A stretch of DNA of 64,000 nt from Gammaproteobacteria bacterium (lineage in GTDB: Bacteria > Pseudomonadota > Gammaproteobacteria > Enterobacterales > Psychrobiaceae). A model generated the notes under the pieces. It ran no database searches. It saw only the letters and a program-made list of their open reading frames with translations, and was not told the DNA's origin. The stretch spans positions 127,070 through 191,069 of the forward strand of contig JABSRT010000009.1 of assembly GCA_013214945.1 (NCBI GenBank), given 5' to 3'. The position numbers were made by a program, and so were the translations under genes. This document shows positions 17,344-26,723 of this stretch, piece by piece; position 1 is the first letter of the stretch, and each line of letters starts with the position of its first letter.

Positions 17344-18411
17344 TTATTTATGAAATGGCCGCGACAATTCATTAACCGCTTTAATAAATACTCCAGCATG
17401 CTCAGGGTCAACATCAAGATGAATACCATGGCCAAGATTGAAAACATGACCGGTATTATCCTGACCAAACTCTTCAAGAATTGTTTGTACTTCTTGACGA
17501 ATTCGCTCCGGAGAAGCGTATAGCATTGATGGATCCATATTACCTTGTAACGCGACCTTATCACCAATTCGTGCTTTAGCATCGCTAATATCAATAGTCC
17601 AATCAAGCGCTACAGCATCACAACCAGTGGCGGCGATTTCTTCGATCCATTGGCCACCATTTTTAGTAAATAGTGTTACCGGTACCTGACGGCCTTCATT
17701 TTCGCGTGTTAAACCATCGACAATTTTAGCCATGTAGCGCAATGAGAATTCACGATAATCTCGTGGCGATAAAATACCGCCCCAAGTATCAAAAATCATC
17801 ACTGATTGCGCGCCTGCTGCAATTTGGGCATTTAAGTATAAAATAACTGAATCTGCTAATTTATCGAGTAACAGGTGCAAAGTTTTTGGCTCAGCAAACG
17901 CCATTTTTTTGATCTTGGTAAAGGCTTTAGAGGTGCCGCCTTCAATCATATAAGTAGCCAGAGTCCATGGGCTGCCTGAGAAACCAATTAACGGCACTTC
18001 GCCATTTAGCTCGCGGCGGATAGTGCGCACCGCATTCATCACATAACCAAGCTCATCTTCCGGATCAGGAATGCCTATTTTTTTAACATCAGCTAACGAG
18101 GTGATTGGGCGCTCGAACTTTGGCCCTTCGCCTGTTTCGAAAAACAAGCCTAAGCCCATTGCGTCTGGCACAGTTAAAATATCTGAGAATAAAATCGCGG
18201 CGTCCAAATCATAACGACGTAACGGCTGCATCGTCACTTCGCAAGCAAAGTCAGCATCACGGCACAATGACATAAAATCACCAGCATGAGCACGCAACTC
18301 ACGATATTCAGGTAAATAACGCCCAGCTTGACGCATCATCCATACTGGAGTTTGATCGACCGGTTGCTTTAACAGCGCACGAAGATAGCGGTCATTTTTT
18401 AGCGGAACCAT
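17344..18411 (-). CDS. hemE: Uroporphyrinogen decarboxylase
   Basis: Heme pathway enzyme that converts uroporphyrinogen III to coproporphyrinogen III by four decarboxylations, in the cytoplasm without cofactor. The 355-residue sequence has the substrate-binding blocks [17 protein letters not shown] (about residue 22), [15 protein letters not shown] with the catalytic Asp, [27 protein letters not shown] and [18 protein letters not shown]. The start is ATG at 18409-18411. It lies downstream of nudC on the same strand with a 166-base gap, as in E. coli (rsd-nudC-hemE neighbourhood). Confidence 0.97.
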   Translation of the reverse strand: MVPLKNDRYLRALLKQPVDQTPVWMMRQAGRYLPEYRELRAHAGDFMSLCRDADFACEVTMQPLRRYDLDAAILFSDILTVPDAMGLGLFFETGEGPKFERPITSLADVKKIGIPDPEDELGYVMNAVRTIRRELNGEVPLIGFSGSPWTLATYMIEGGTSKAFTKIKKMAFAEPKTLHLLLDKLADSVILYLNAQIAAGAQSVMIFDTWGGILSPRDYREFSLRYMAKIVDGLTRENEGRQVPVTLFTKNGGQWIEEIAATGCDAVALDWTIDISDAKARIGDKVALQGNMDPSMLYASPERIRQEVQTILEEFGQDNTGHVFNLGHGIHLDVDPEHAGVFIKAVNELSRPFHK

Positions 18412-18577
18412 GAAATCATCCTAACATTAAGTAAATATAAATTTGCGACATTGTACCATTGCCTAAGCTAAAAAAACTATCCCAGATCAAGATGACTATC
18501 GCGTTAGATAACATCTGTTAAATAACGCAAGCTGTGGTGAGATAATCAGCCATTATCGGCAAATTAAAGCGCAACAA

Positions 18578-19381
18578 TTAGTCTTGCTGGTGCAAAATGT
18601 GGTCAATCAACTGCTTGGCAATCGAGTGAGGTCCTGGCAATTGCGGTAAATTGTCAGCATCGTACCAATCAGCGGCCGATAATTCATTGTCATCAATTGA
18701 TATTTCGCCGGATTTATAATCGGCAATATATGCAATCATCATATTATGTGGGAAAGGCCAAGGCTGAGAGCCGAAATAGCGAATATTATCAACTTCGAGT
18801 CCAACCTCTTCTTTGACTTCGCGAGCAACTGTTTGTTCTAACGTTTCACCCACTTCAACAAAGCCCGCTAACACCGAATATACTCCGCCAATATTACGTT
18901 TGTTTTGAGCCAGCAATAATTTGCCATCTTTGATCACAGCCATCATCACCGCAGGTGAAACTCGTGGGTAAGCACGATGACCACATGGCTGGCATTGCAT
19001 CGCGACTTCCCATGCAATAGCTTTCATTTGCTGACCACATTGACCACAGTATTTATGCGTACGAATAAAGTTAGCGACCTGCCAAGCTCGCCCAGCCATT
19101 AAAAACAACTCGGGGGGCATCAAGCCCATTGCTGCGCGTAACCCTGTCCATTGCCCGTCAGAACAATCGAACTGCTGATGCTGTAAATCAATTAAAATAC
19201 ACGACTTTTGCTGATAGTAACCTAAGTGATAACACGGTGAGTTTTCATCAACATTAAGCCCTAGCTGATTGAGTGCACCTTGAGGTAATGTTGCATCTTG
19301 GTCGAGGGTCCATAATTGATCATCTTGGCAAATGAACCAAAGTGCTTTACGGGCAGGATTAAGTTTATTGATTTTTTTCAT
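18578..19381 (-). CDS. nudC: NAD+ diphosphatase / NAD-RNA decapping enzyme NudC
   Basis: Nudix hydrolase that cleaves NADH to NMNH and AMP and removes NAD caps from RNA. The four zinc cysteines are in CGQCGQQ and MQCQPCG (around residues 110-132). The Nudix box GFVEVGETLEQTVAREVKEE and following VGLEV fit GX5EX7REUXEEXGU, and the subfamily marker SQPWPFPHNMM follows. The open frame reaches 19465, but ATG at 19379-19381 has GGGAAG upstream and gives 267 residues, the normal size. It is divergent from rsd and upstream of hemE, the conserved arrangement. Confidence 0.95.
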   Translation of the reverse strand: MKKINKLNPARKALWFICQDDQLWTLDQDATLPQGALNQLGLNVDENSPCYHLGYYQQKSCILIDLQHQQFDCSDGQWTGLRAAMGLMPPELFLMAGRAWQVANFIRTHKYCGQCGQQMKAIAWEVAMQCQPCGHRAYPRVSPAVMMAVIKDGKLLLAQNKRNIGGVYSVLAGFVEVGETLEQTVAREVKEEVGLEVDNIRYFGSQPWPFPHNMMIAYIADYKSGEISIDDNELSAADWYDADNLPQLPGPHSIAKQLIDHILHQQD

Positions 19382-19710
19382 AAGCTTCCCAGCATAATAT
19401 TCTATGTTTTTTAATGGATATTTATGACAGATATTATAACGGGCGAATTTAGTGGTGAATAGCAATTAGATAAAATCTTTTTACGAGTTAAGCTCAAAAA
19501 AAATCAATGTTTTCAAAACGTTTATTGTTATTTAATTAACGCCAGGCATTTAATATGCTTAAAGTTTAACGCCGATGTGTCAGCGCTATAGCGCAATAAT
19601 CTAGCCAAGTATTTAAGATCTAAATCAAAACCAAAGACAGTTATTGTTGATTTGCACCAAGCCTTGCCTTACATTGGGATTATAAACAATAAAATCAAAG
19701 GAGACTCTTC
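19382..19710. other. Divergent intergenic region nudC/rsd
   Basis: 329 bases with the promoters of both genes. A perfect 12-bp palindrome GCGCTATAGCGC sits at 19583-19594, about 120 bases before rsd. I cannot assign it to a regulator. No further gene is seen. Confidence 0.5.
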
Positions 19711-20184
19711 ATGCTCACAAAAATTGAATATGCACAGCAGCAATGGGGAGGTTCAAACGCACTGATTGATACTTGGCTCGGTAAACGCCAAGAGCTTATT
19801 GTAAATTATTGCCAAATTGCGGGCTTACCTCCGTTTGAAATAAAAACACAAGCACTACCAGCCCCTGATGATATCCATGAGTTTTGCAACAAACTTGTTG
19901 ATTATGTCTCGACCGGTCATTTTGAAATATATAAAGAATTGGTTTCATGCTGTGAAATCCATGGTAAAGATAGCCTCAGTAAAATCGACCAAATTATTCC
20001 TCAAATTACTGATACCACTGACATGTCGTTAGAGTTTAGCGATAAGTATGCAGAAAGCTTAGATGAACCTCTTGAGCTATTCGACCGTCACCTATCAACC
20101 TTAATTGAGGGGTTAGAACGACGTTTTGAACTGGAAGATCGGTTATTATCGACGTTATTTGAAAAACATACCAACCCTGCCTAA
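19711..20184 (+). CDS. rsd: Regulator of sigma D (anti-sigma-70 factor) Rsd/AlgQ
   Basis: Binds region 4 of the housekeeping sigma-70 factor and shifts RNA polymerase toward alternative sigma factors in stationary phase. The 157-residue helical protein has the family blocks WGGSNALIDTWLGKRQELIV at residues 12-31, CNKLVDYVSTGHFEIYKEL in the middle and LIEGLERRFELEDRLLSTLF near the end. AAAGGAG at 19697-19703 precedes ATG. It is divergent from nudC as in enterobacteria and ends at a symmetric terminator shared with convergent fkpA. Confidence 0.92.
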   Translation: MLTKIEYAQQQWGGSNALIDTWLGKRQELIVNYCQIAGLPPFEIKTQALPAPDDIHEFCNKLVDYVSTGHFEIYKELVSCCEIHGKDSLSKIDQIIPQITDTTDMSLEFSDKYAESLDEPLELFDRHLSTLIEGLERRFELEDRLLSTLFEKHTNPA

Positions 20185-20261
20185 CGTCGCTTGCTAAACG
20201 TATTTTTGGCTTAGGGCTGCTGCGCTTTGCCTCGATCATGGTGATACAAAATATCAAGATC
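20185..20261. other. Short gap after rsd
   Basis: 77 bases between the rsd stop and its terminator. Nothing is seen here besides the hairpin that follows. Confidence 0.4.
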
Positions 20262-20298
20262 AAAAAAGGGCTATTCAATAATATGAATAGCCCTTTTT
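20262..20298. terminator. Bidirectional terminator between rsd and fkpA
   Basis: A 15-bp stem made of an A-run plus GGGCTATTCA pairing with TGAATAGCCC plus a T-run (20263-20277 and 20284-20298), 6-base loop. It lies between convergent genes and can act in both directions. Confidence 0.9.
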
Positions 20299-20318
20299 GT
20301 GTTCGCTCAGCCGTCGTA

Positions 20319-21065
20319 TTACTTAACTACTTCTAGCAGTTCAACTTCAAATACTAGTGTTGAATTAGCAGGAATAGTTGGCGTATCACGTTCTCCGTAA
20401 GCTAAGTCAGATGGAATGGTAAATTTGAATTTAGCACCAGGCTTCATTAGTTGCACGCCTTCAGTCCAGCCTTTAATCACCCCATTTAATGGGAATGTTG
20501 CAGGTTCACCACGATCGTATGAACTATCAAATGGCGTACCGTCGATTAATGTGCCTTTGTAATGCACGGTAACTTTATCAGTTGCAACTGGTGAGTCTCC
20601 TTCGCCTTGAGTCATCACTTCGTACTGTAAACCTGACTCAGTAGTAACAACACCTTCATTTTTACCATTAAGTGCCAAGTAATCAGTGCCCGCTTGCTTA
20701 ACTTTAGCGCCTGCTTCTTTCGCTTGCGCTTCAAACAAGGCTGATAACTTTTTACTAAACGTTTCTAACGTCTCATTAACTTGCTTTTCGTCTAACTCAG
20801 ACTTGCCAGCTAAGCTGTCAGATACCCCTTGAGCAATCAGAGTGCGGTCAATAGTCACGCCTACTTCTTCTTGCTTTTTAACGCTTTGCTCAAGGTATTG
20901 CGCCATAGAAACACCAATCGCGTAAGCCGCTTTTTGGTCATCATTTTCAAAAACGAACTGTTGAACTTCAGGAGCAGCCACTACCGCTTGCTCTTCTTTG
21001 TCATTACAAGCAGCAACAGCTAACAGTGCCGCTGCCACAGCAGATATTTTAATCAATTTGTTCAT
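20319..21065 (-). CDS. fkpA: FKBP-type peptidyl-prolyl isomerase, FkpA-like lipoprotein
   Basis: Periplasmic folding catalyst. Residues 1-20 are a lipoprotein signal with lipobox AVAAC, unlike E. coli FkpA which is soluble, so this one is probably membrane-anchored. Residues 38-125 are the helical dimerisation/chaperone domain ([17 protein letters not shown] at the start). From about 145 a full FKBP domain follows with [38 protein letters not shown] and IPSDLAYGE. Length is 248. The slyX and yheV genes close by reproduce the enterobacterial fkpA-slyX locus. Confidence 0.93.
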   Translation of the reverse strand: MNKLIKISAVAAALLAVAACNDKEEQAVVAAPEVQQFVFENDDQKAAYAIGVSMAQYLEQSVKKQEEVGVTIDRTLIAQGVSDSLAGKSELDEKQVNETLETFSKKLSALFEAQAKEAGAKVKQAGTDYLALNGKNEGVVTTESGLQYEVMTQGEGDSPVATDKVTVHYKGTLIDGTPFDSSYDRGEPATFPLNGVIKGWTEGVQLMKPGAKFKFTIPSDLAYGERDTPTIPANSTLVFEVELLEVVK

Positions 21066-21297
21066 TACATTACCTTTAGTTATATATTTCTATCTTTAGA
21101 TTATGAAGATCTAGACGAATAATTTATTTCAACGCAGATGTTATGCCATATCAATTGGGGTTGATTCAAGCATTTTCAAGCAATTAGTATTGATTAGCAG
21201 CTCAAATACCTATTATCATGAAAATTAAGTCACACAATAACTGCACTGTTTATATTCAAACAGCGCAATATTATTTTTAACACCTTGGGACAACCCG

Positions 21298-22254
21298 ATG
21301 CTAAAGCTCACCCTCGCGATTTTTTCAATCTTAGTACTGACTGGCTGTAGTGGTCAAAACGATCCAGATAAATATTGGCAACATTCTGGCACTGGCGCAT
21401 TAGCCGCAGCGATTTCGCAAGACGCGACATTGGCACTCGTTTCATCAAATGCCCATGGTTTAATTCTATGGGACTTAACCAGCAATACTCAAATTCACCG
21501 CTGGAGCCAAGGTGACGATAATTTAGTGTTATTTACCGATATTTCAGATAACAATAAATATGCGGTGTCTGCCGACAAAACGACTTTTGTGGTATGGGAA
21601 GTTAGCAGTGGCAAGGCCTTAACTTATACCAAGATTAGAGAGTCTGCCATTCGTGATATTGCGATTGCTAATAACGGCGATTTATTGATTGGCAAAGTCA
21701 ACGGGGTGGTAGTGCATGTCAATATCTTTAGCGGCCGCCGCATTGAATTTTTAGGCCATAGTGAAAAGATTAACTCAATCGACATTTCGCCCAATGGTCG
21801 CTATGCACTTACTGGCAGCAATGATTACAGCGCCCTGCTGTGGGACACAAAATCAGCTCAGATCATCCATCGGTTTATTCACCCAAGCCGAGTTTCTAAA
21901 GTCGTGCTTGAGCCCAAAGGCCGCTATGCATTTACCGCCGACAGCAAACGACTTTCAGCAATATGGGATCTTAAAACCGGCAAAGAAGTTAGCCGCTTAC
22001 AATACATGTCTCGTTCAAGAATTTTTAGCGCGGTTCGGTTCAGTCAAGACGCCAAGCAGCTATTTACCGGTAACCCGGGGCGGTTACTTAATCGCTGGGA
22101 TGTCGCCAGCGGCCAACAACTACAGCAGTGGCAAGTACAGCCGCGTGAAGATTCTCGCCCACCCAGCTCAGTAATTTATTCCATTGGTGAAACGAAATCA
22201 GGTAAACTAGTCACCGAAAGCAGCTCTGGCTATGCCGAGTTTTGGAGTTATTAA
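21298..22254 (+). CDS. WD40-repeat lipoprotein
   Basis: An exported 318-residue protein: lipobox LVLTGC with Cys at 17, then about six WD40-type blades. Clear blade units are GLILWDLTSNTQIHRW, INSIDISPNGRYALTGSNDY followed by SALLWDT, and RLSAIWDLKTGKEVSRL. It should fold as a beta-propeller on the periplasmic face of a membrane and act in protein contacts; no enzyme motif is seen. It lies between fkpA (divergent) and slyX (13 bases downstream, same strand). Specific function unknown. Confidence 0.85.
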   Translation: MLKLTLAIFSILVLTGCSGQNDPDKYWQHSGTGALAAAISQDATLALVSSNAHGLILWDLTSNTQIHRWSQGDDNLVLFTDISDNNKYAVSADKTTFVVWEVSSGKALTYTKIRESAIRDIAIANNGDLLIGKVNGVVVHVNIFSGRRIEFLGHSEKINSIDISPNGRYALTGSNDYSALLWDTKSAQIIHRFIHPSRVSKVVLEPKGRYAFTADSKRLSAIWDLKTGKEVSRLQYMSRSRIFSAVRFSQDAKQLFTGNPGRLLNRWDVASGQQLQQWQVQPREDSRPPSSVIYSIGETKSGKLVTESSSGYAEFWSY

Positions 22255-22267
22255 GATCGAGGTATCG

Positions 22268-22483
22268 ATGAACGAACAAGCACAACAGCGGTTAACGGAA
22301 CTCGAAATGAAAGTCGCGTTCCAAGATGAAACTATTAATGTTTTAAGTGATGAAATAGCGACGCTTAATGAAGCGCTAGATCGTCAACGCACTCAGCTCG
22401 AATATTTAGCAAGTCGCTTAGGCGATATAGCGCAACCTGAACAGGGCAGCCAAACCGCCGAGCCGCCACCACCACATTATTAA
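22268..22483 (+). CDS. slyX: SlyX family coiled-coil protein
   Basis: A 71-residue protein of unknown function, nearly all one coiled coil (LTELEMKVAFQDETINVLSD, LNEALDRQRTQLEYLASRL) with the family's proline-rich end PPPPHY. ATG at 22268 follows GAGG by five bases; a longer frame from 22232 overlaps the WD40 gene and is not family-like. Position between fkpA and yheV is conserved in gammaproteobacteria. Confidence 0.9.
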   Translation: MNEQAQQRLTELEMKVAFQDETINVLSDEIATLNEALDRQRTQLEYLASRLGDIAQPEQGSQTAEPPPPHY

Positions 22484-22506
22484 TCTAGCCTTAAATAAAT
22501 GGCCGT

Positions 22507-22713
22507 TTATTCGGGTTTAAATATCCCGATCACCTGATCCGGTGCCTGAGCGGCCTTAGCTACCTCGTTGCTTACTTGCGACTGTTGATGATGACATTCA
22601 ACACATTCAATTTTTTCTACATCATTTTCCATAAACAGCATAATGCTATCCATCGCTTTACATTTAGGGCAGCTTGCGCCAGCAATAAAGCGTTTTTTTA
22701 GTCGCGATGACAT
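22507..22713 (-). CDS. yheV: YheV family zinc-ribbon protein
   Basis: A 68-residue protein with a Cys4 zinc ribbon, CPKCKAMD and CVECHHQ, and the family start RLKKRFIAGASC and end VIGIFKPE. Function is unknown. ATG at 22711-22713 has GGAG eight bases upstream; the longer frame to 22752 has no family resemblance. It is convergent with slyX and divergent from yheS, in the same gene neighbourhood as in E. coli. Confidence 0.9.
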   Translation of the reverse strand: MSSRLKKRFIAGASCPKCKAMDSIMLFMENDVEKIECVECHHQQSQVSNEVAKAAQAPDQVIGIFKPE

Positions 22714-22841
22714 CCCATAGTCTCCAATGTTTTTATCGGTCAAGTATCCCATAAATTATCCGACAAGTTTATCACAGCAGCTAGGAGAACGTCGCGGATT
22801 AAGCTATTATGCCCCCCACTTTTATTTTAAATTTGTGCCCA

Positions 22842-24785
22842 ATGATAGTTATTAAAGATCTGCAGTTGCTGCGTGGCGGCAAGACCCTACTCGATAAAGC
22901 CAATGCCACCATCTACCCCGGAACCAAGGTTGGTTTGGTTGGTTCAAACGGTTGTGGCAAGTCGAGTTTATTTGCCTTAATGCGTGGGCAACTGCATCAA
23001 GATCTTGGCGACTTTTCATTTCCATCACAATGGCAGGTTGCTTGGGTAAAACAAGAAACGCCGGCCGACAATACCAGCGCGCTCGATTACTGTATTGACG
23101 GCGATACCCAGTACCGTCAGTTTGAGCAGCGCTTAGTCGCCGCAGAGCAAACTGATGACGGTCATCAAATTGCAGAAATGCATGCTGCCATTGATAATAT
23201 CAACGGTTATAGCATTGCCGCGCGTGCTGGTGAATTACTGCATGGACTTGGTTTTAGCGACCAACAGCTGCATTTGCCCGTGTCGAGCTTTTCAGGGGGC
23301 TGGCGAATGCGCCTTAACCTTGCCCAAGCACTGCTATGCCGCTCTGATTTATTATTGCTTGATGAGCCCACTAACCACCTCGATTTAGACACGGTATTGT
23401 GGTTAGAAAAATGGCTCCAAAATTACCCTGGCACCTTGGTCTTAATTTCTCATGATCGTGACTTTCTCGATAATGTTGTTAACCAAATAGCCCACATTGA
23501 GCAGCAAACGATCTTTAATTACAGCGGTAATTACAGCGCCTTTGAACGCCTGCGCAGTGAAAAGCTTGCTTTGCAGCAAAGCATGCATGAAAAGCAAGTT
23601 AAAGAACGCGCCCACATGCAAAGTTTTGTTGACCGTTTCCGCTATAAAGCCAGCAAAGCCAAGCAGGCTCAAAGCAGACTTAAAGCGCTCGAAAAACTGT
23701 CTTTGATTGGTCCTGCTCACGTTGACAGCCAATTTACGTTCAAGTTTTTCCAACCGGACCAATTGCCAACACCATTAATTCAAATGGAAAAGTTGTCGGC
23801 GGGTTACGGTGAGATTGAAATATTGAAATCGATTAAGCTTAATTTAGTGCCAGGCTCGCGCATTGGTTTGCTTGGTCGTAACGGCGCTGGTAAGTCGACC
23901 CTGATTAAGTTATTAGCCGGTGAAATAAACCAGCAAGCTGGTAAGCTTATTCGTGCTGGTGATTTAACCATAGGTTATTTCGCCCAGCATCAACTTGACG
24001 CACTGCGCAAGCAAGATACCGCTTTAGAGCATATGGTGCGGTTAGCCCCAGACAAAAACGAGCAAGAACTGCGTAATTACCTTGGCAGCTTTGGTTTTAT
24101 TGGCGACATGGCTACGACAGCAATCGCGCCATTTTCAGGCGGCGAAAAAGCGCGGCTGGCACTGGCAATCTTAACGTGGCAACGACCTAATCTATTATTA
24201 CTTGATGAACCAACCAACCACCTCGATATCGAGATGCGCTTGGCGCTAACCATGTCATTGCAAGAATTTAGCGGCGCGATGGTAATCGTGTCGCACGATC
24301 GCCATTTATTACGGGCTACTACCGATGAGTTTTACCTCGTTGACAACCAAAAAGTAGAGCCCTTTGCTGGCGATTTAGATGACTATCATCGCTGGCTTAG
24401 TGAGCAACAAAAAGAGCAGCGCGCCGCCGACAAATTGGCAATATCGAGTAAAAAGTCGAGCGAAAAACCGAGCGAAATTAAAATTGATCGCAAAGAACTA
24501 AAACGTAAACAGGCCGAGTTTCGCAAATTAATCCAGCCACTCAAAAAGCAGTTTACCAAGGTTGATTTGGACATGGAACGTCATACAGTACAGCTCTCTG
24601 AAATAGAGCAGCAACTGGCGGACCCAGAGTTATATCAAGCCGAGAATAAAGCGAAACTATCGCCATTGCTGCTGCAACAAGGCGAATTAAAGTCAACGAT
24701 GGAAGATCTAGAAATGCAATGGCTCGATCTGCAAGAACAGATTGACCAGCAAGAAGCAGACTTTAACTTGGCCTGTGGCGTTTAA
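22842..24785 (+). CDS. yheS: ABC-F family ATPase YheS
   Basis: Soluble double-ATPase of the ABC-F (translation-factor-like) family with no membrane domain. Walker A motifs are GSNGCGKSS and GRNGAGKST, signatures are SFSGGWRMRLNLAQAL and FSGGEKARLALAIL, and Walker B plus switch are LLLLDEPTNHLD in both halves. The linker between the domains is charged (about residues 240-300), and a long C-terminal coiled coil is rich in Lys/Glu. I chose ATG at 22842 (MIVIKDLQLLRGGKTLLD) to match YheS, giving 647 residues; the frame opens at 22809. It overlaps the next gene by one base (TAATG). Confidence 0.92.
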   Translation: MIVIKDLQLLRGGKTLLDKANATIYPGTKVGLVGSNGCGKSSLFALMRGQLHQDLGDFSFPSQWQVAWVKQETPADNTSALDYCIDGDTQYRQFEQRLVAAEQTDDGHQIAEMHAAIDNINGYSIAARAGELLHGLGFSDQQLHLPVSSFSGGWRMRLNLAQALLCRSDLLLLDEPTNHLDLDTVLWLEKWLQNYPGTLVLISHDRDFLDNVVNQIAHIEQQTIFNYSGNYSAFERLRSEKLALQQSMHEKQVKERAHMQSFVDRFRYKASKAKQAQSRLKALEKLSLIGPAHVDSQFTFKFFQPDQLPTPLIQMEKLSAGYGEIEILKSIKLNLVPGSRIGLLGRNGAGKSTLIKLLAGEINQQAGKLIRAGDLTIGYFAQHQLDALRKQDTALEHMVRLAPDKNEQELRNYLGSFGFIGDMATTAIAPFSGGEKARLALAILTWQRPNLLLLDEPTNHLDIEMRLALTMSLQEFSGAMVIVSHDRHLLRATTDEFYLVDNQKVEPFAGDLDDYHRWLSEQQKEQRAADKLAISSKKSSEKPSEIKIDRKELKRKQAEFRKLIQPLKKQFTKVDLDMERHTVQLSEIEQQLADPELYQAENKAKLSPLLLQQGELKSTMEDLEMQWLDLQEQIDQQEADFNLACGV

Positions 24786-25273
24786 TGAATACGGCCTACC
24801 ACAGCGACAGTCACATTCAACTTGACCCCGCTGAGCTGTGGCAATACAGCCTAGATCATTACGCCAAGGTTGATGACTTGTTATTGGCGCTGCAAGACCA
24901 ATATCAACTGAACATTAATCTGTTTTTACTTTGTGGTTATGCCCAGCAACAAGGCTGTGCGATTGATGAAATGCAGTTAGCAAACTTAGTGGCCCAGTGT
25001 CAGCAGTGGCAAGAGCAACTTATTAGCCCTTTTAGAGCGCTCAGGCGCTCACTGAAGGTTAGCATTAGCCAAACTGATTATCAGGCGATGTTAACCATGG
25101 AGCTTGCCTTAGAAAAGCAGCAACAGTATCAATTGGTTAACAGTTTGCCCGAACTGCCAACCAACAACCCAGAAGCTCAGGCCAATATTCTAAGTTGTTT
25201 AATCTTTAGCGGCATCGCCTTAGAGCAGTTAACAGAACAACAAATGGGTCAGTTAATGACCATTAACGATTAA
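24785..25273 (+). CDS. TIGR02444/DUF2390 family protein
   Basis: A 162-residue, mostly helical cytoplasmic protein of unknown function, recognisable by [20 protein letters not shown] and [15 protein letters not shown] near the start and by [18 protein letters not shown] in the middle. No catalytic motif is seen. Its start shares a base with the yheS stop codon, so it is translated with yheS; yheU follows after 13 bases. The three-gene order is common in Alteromonadales. Confidence 0.8.
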   Translation: MNTAYHSDSHIQLDPAELWQYSLDHYAKVDDLLLALQDQYQLNINLFLLCGYAQQQGCAIDEMQLANLVAQCQQWQEQLISPFRALRRSLKVSISQTDYQAMLTMELALEKQQQYQLVNSLPELPTNNPEAQANILSCLIFSGIALEQLTEQQMGQLMTIND

Positions 25274-25286
25274 ATCAGGAACCGCG

Positions 25287-25508
25287 ATGATTATCCCGCA
25301 CCAACAATTAGCCCACGACACACTCGATTCCTTGCTTGAAGAACACGCGTTACGCGATGGTACCGACTACGGCGAATCAGAAGTAAGCTTAAGCGAAAAA
25401 GTGGCACAATTACGCTGCCAACTCGCCAGTGGCGAGATAGTTTTAGTCTATTCAGAACTGCATGAATCGGTAAATTTAATGCTTAAAAGCGATTTAAATT
25501 TGACCTAA
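25287..25508 (+). CDS. yheU: YheU family protein (DUF270)
   Basis: A 73-residue protein matching E. coli YheU across its length: [39 protein letters not shown] and [14 protein letters not shown]. Function unknown. AGGA lies before ATG at 25287. It closes the yheS operon; the gap to prkB is occupied by an inverted-repeat element. Confidence 0.93.
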   Translation: MIIPHQQLAHDTLDSLLEEHALRDGTDYGESEVSLSEKVAQLRCQLASGEIVLVYSELHESVNLMLKSDLNLT

Positions 25509-25524
25509 GCCCTAATTTATTGCT

Positions 25525-25797
25525 TATATACCCGTGCTACCTGGAGATACGTGATTTCAGCAAGTCGAGAAGCGTGCCAAATGCTAGGCATAATATGTGC
25601 AGTTTAGTCATTCTAAATAAATATATTATAACAACGCAGTTGGTCGCTTATCGCCTTGCCCTACGGAAGTTTGGGTAGAAAACGATTACCGCGTTATGAT
25701 TCATAATCAGGGAATAACCATGAATTAAAAATCATGCCTTGTACTCGCATCCTACCCAAGCTCTGAAACCTGAATTTTCAAGTGGCACGGGTATATA
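25525..25797. mobile_element. 273-bp MITE-like element (TATATACCCGTGC termini)
   Basis: Perfect 13-bp terminal inverted repeats, TATATACCCGTGC at 25525-25537 and GCACGGGTATATA at 25785-25797, with imperfect symmetry continuing inward. No coding capacity. It fills the gap between yheU and prkB almost entirely. The termini resemble those of the element at 38205-38470 (TATACCCaaGCtACtTGa), and both carry an internal AACGCAGT...GGTC segment. A mobile origin is inferred. Confidence 0.7.
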
Positions 25798-25826
25798 CCG
25801 CCTGACTTTCACAAATAGGGAACATT

Positions 25827-26723
25827 ATGTCTGAGCTTCATCCGATAATTGCAATTACAGGTTCATCTGGAGCTGGCACTTCATCGTCGGCGTCGGCGTT
25901 CACGCATATTTTTAGGAAGTTAGGCGTTAAAGTATCCTATACCGAGGGCGACAGTTTTCATCGCTTCACCCGGCCCGAAATGGATTTGGCGATTCGAAAA
26001 TCAAAAGAAGGACATAGTAATATTTCCTATTTTGGCCCTGATGCTAATAATTTTGGCCAACTTGAAGATCTATTTGAGACCTATGGCAATACGGGAACCG
26101 GTCAAATCAGACGCTACCTGCATACCTTTGACGAAGCCGTACCCTACAACCAAATGCCCGGTACCTTCACCCCATTTCAGCCGTTAGAGCCAGACTCTGA
26201 CCTGTTATTTTATGAAGGTCTGCATGGGGGAGTGGTGACCGATGATTGCAATGTCGCCAAGCATGTTGATTTACTGATTGGCATGGTGCCGATTGTCAAT
26301 TTAGAGTGGATTCAAAAGATCATCCGCGATACGCACGATCGTGGTCATACCCGTGAAAAAGTGATGGAATCAATTGTCACCAGCATGGATGATTATATTA
26401 ATTATATTACGCCGCAATTTTCTCGGACCCACATTAATTTTCAACGTGTGCCAACCGTCGATACCTCAAACCCTTTTAGCGCTAAAGACATACCAAGTCT
26501 TGATGAAAGTTTTGTGGTGATTAGGTTTCGTGGCGTCAGCACGACAGACTTCCCCTACTATCTGCAAATGATCGATGGCTCATTTATGTCGCGGATTAAT
26601 ACGCTAGTTGTACCGGGAGGAAAAATGAAATTGGCGATGGAGTTAATATTAACCCCGTTAATTCGCAGTATTGTTGAACGAAAAAGAAAAATAAGTCAGG
26701 AACAATCAACAACTAACGATTGA
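25827..26723 (+). CDS. prkB: Phosphoribulokinase-like protein PrkB
   Basis: A cytoplasmic P-loop kinase of the phosphoribulokinase/uridine kinase family. The P-loop is GSSGAGTSS at residues 12-20, and the sequence follows E. coli PrkB closely through EGDSFHRFTRPEMDLAIRK, FYEGLHGG, PIVNLEWIQKIIRDT, TPQFSRTHINFQRVPTVDTS and VVPGGKMKLAMELI. Physiological substrate in non-autotrophs is not known; no RuBisCO gene is nearby. Length of 298 fits. Position next to yheU is conserved in enterobacteria. The 3' end overlaps the convergent gene by 11 bases. Confidence 0.93.
   Translation: MSELHPIIAITGSSGAGTSSSASAFTHIFRKLGVKVSYTEGDSFHRFTRPEMDLAIRKSKEGHSNISYFGPDANNFGQLEDLFETYGNTGTGQIRRYLHTFDEAVPYNQMPGTFTPFQPLEPDSDLLFYEGLHGGVVTDDCNVAKHVDLLIGMVPIVNLEWIQKIIRDTHDRGHTREKVMESIVTSMDDYINYITPQFSRTHINFQRVPTVDTSNPFSAKDIPSLDESFVVIRFRGVSTTDFPYYLQMIDGSFMSRINTLVVPGGKMKLAMELILTPLIRSIVERKRKISQEQSTTND

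Noticed and set aside
17334-17606. Short minus-strand frame overlapping the end of hemE
   Set aside because: Lies within hemE in another frame and would run through its terminator; hemE is certain.
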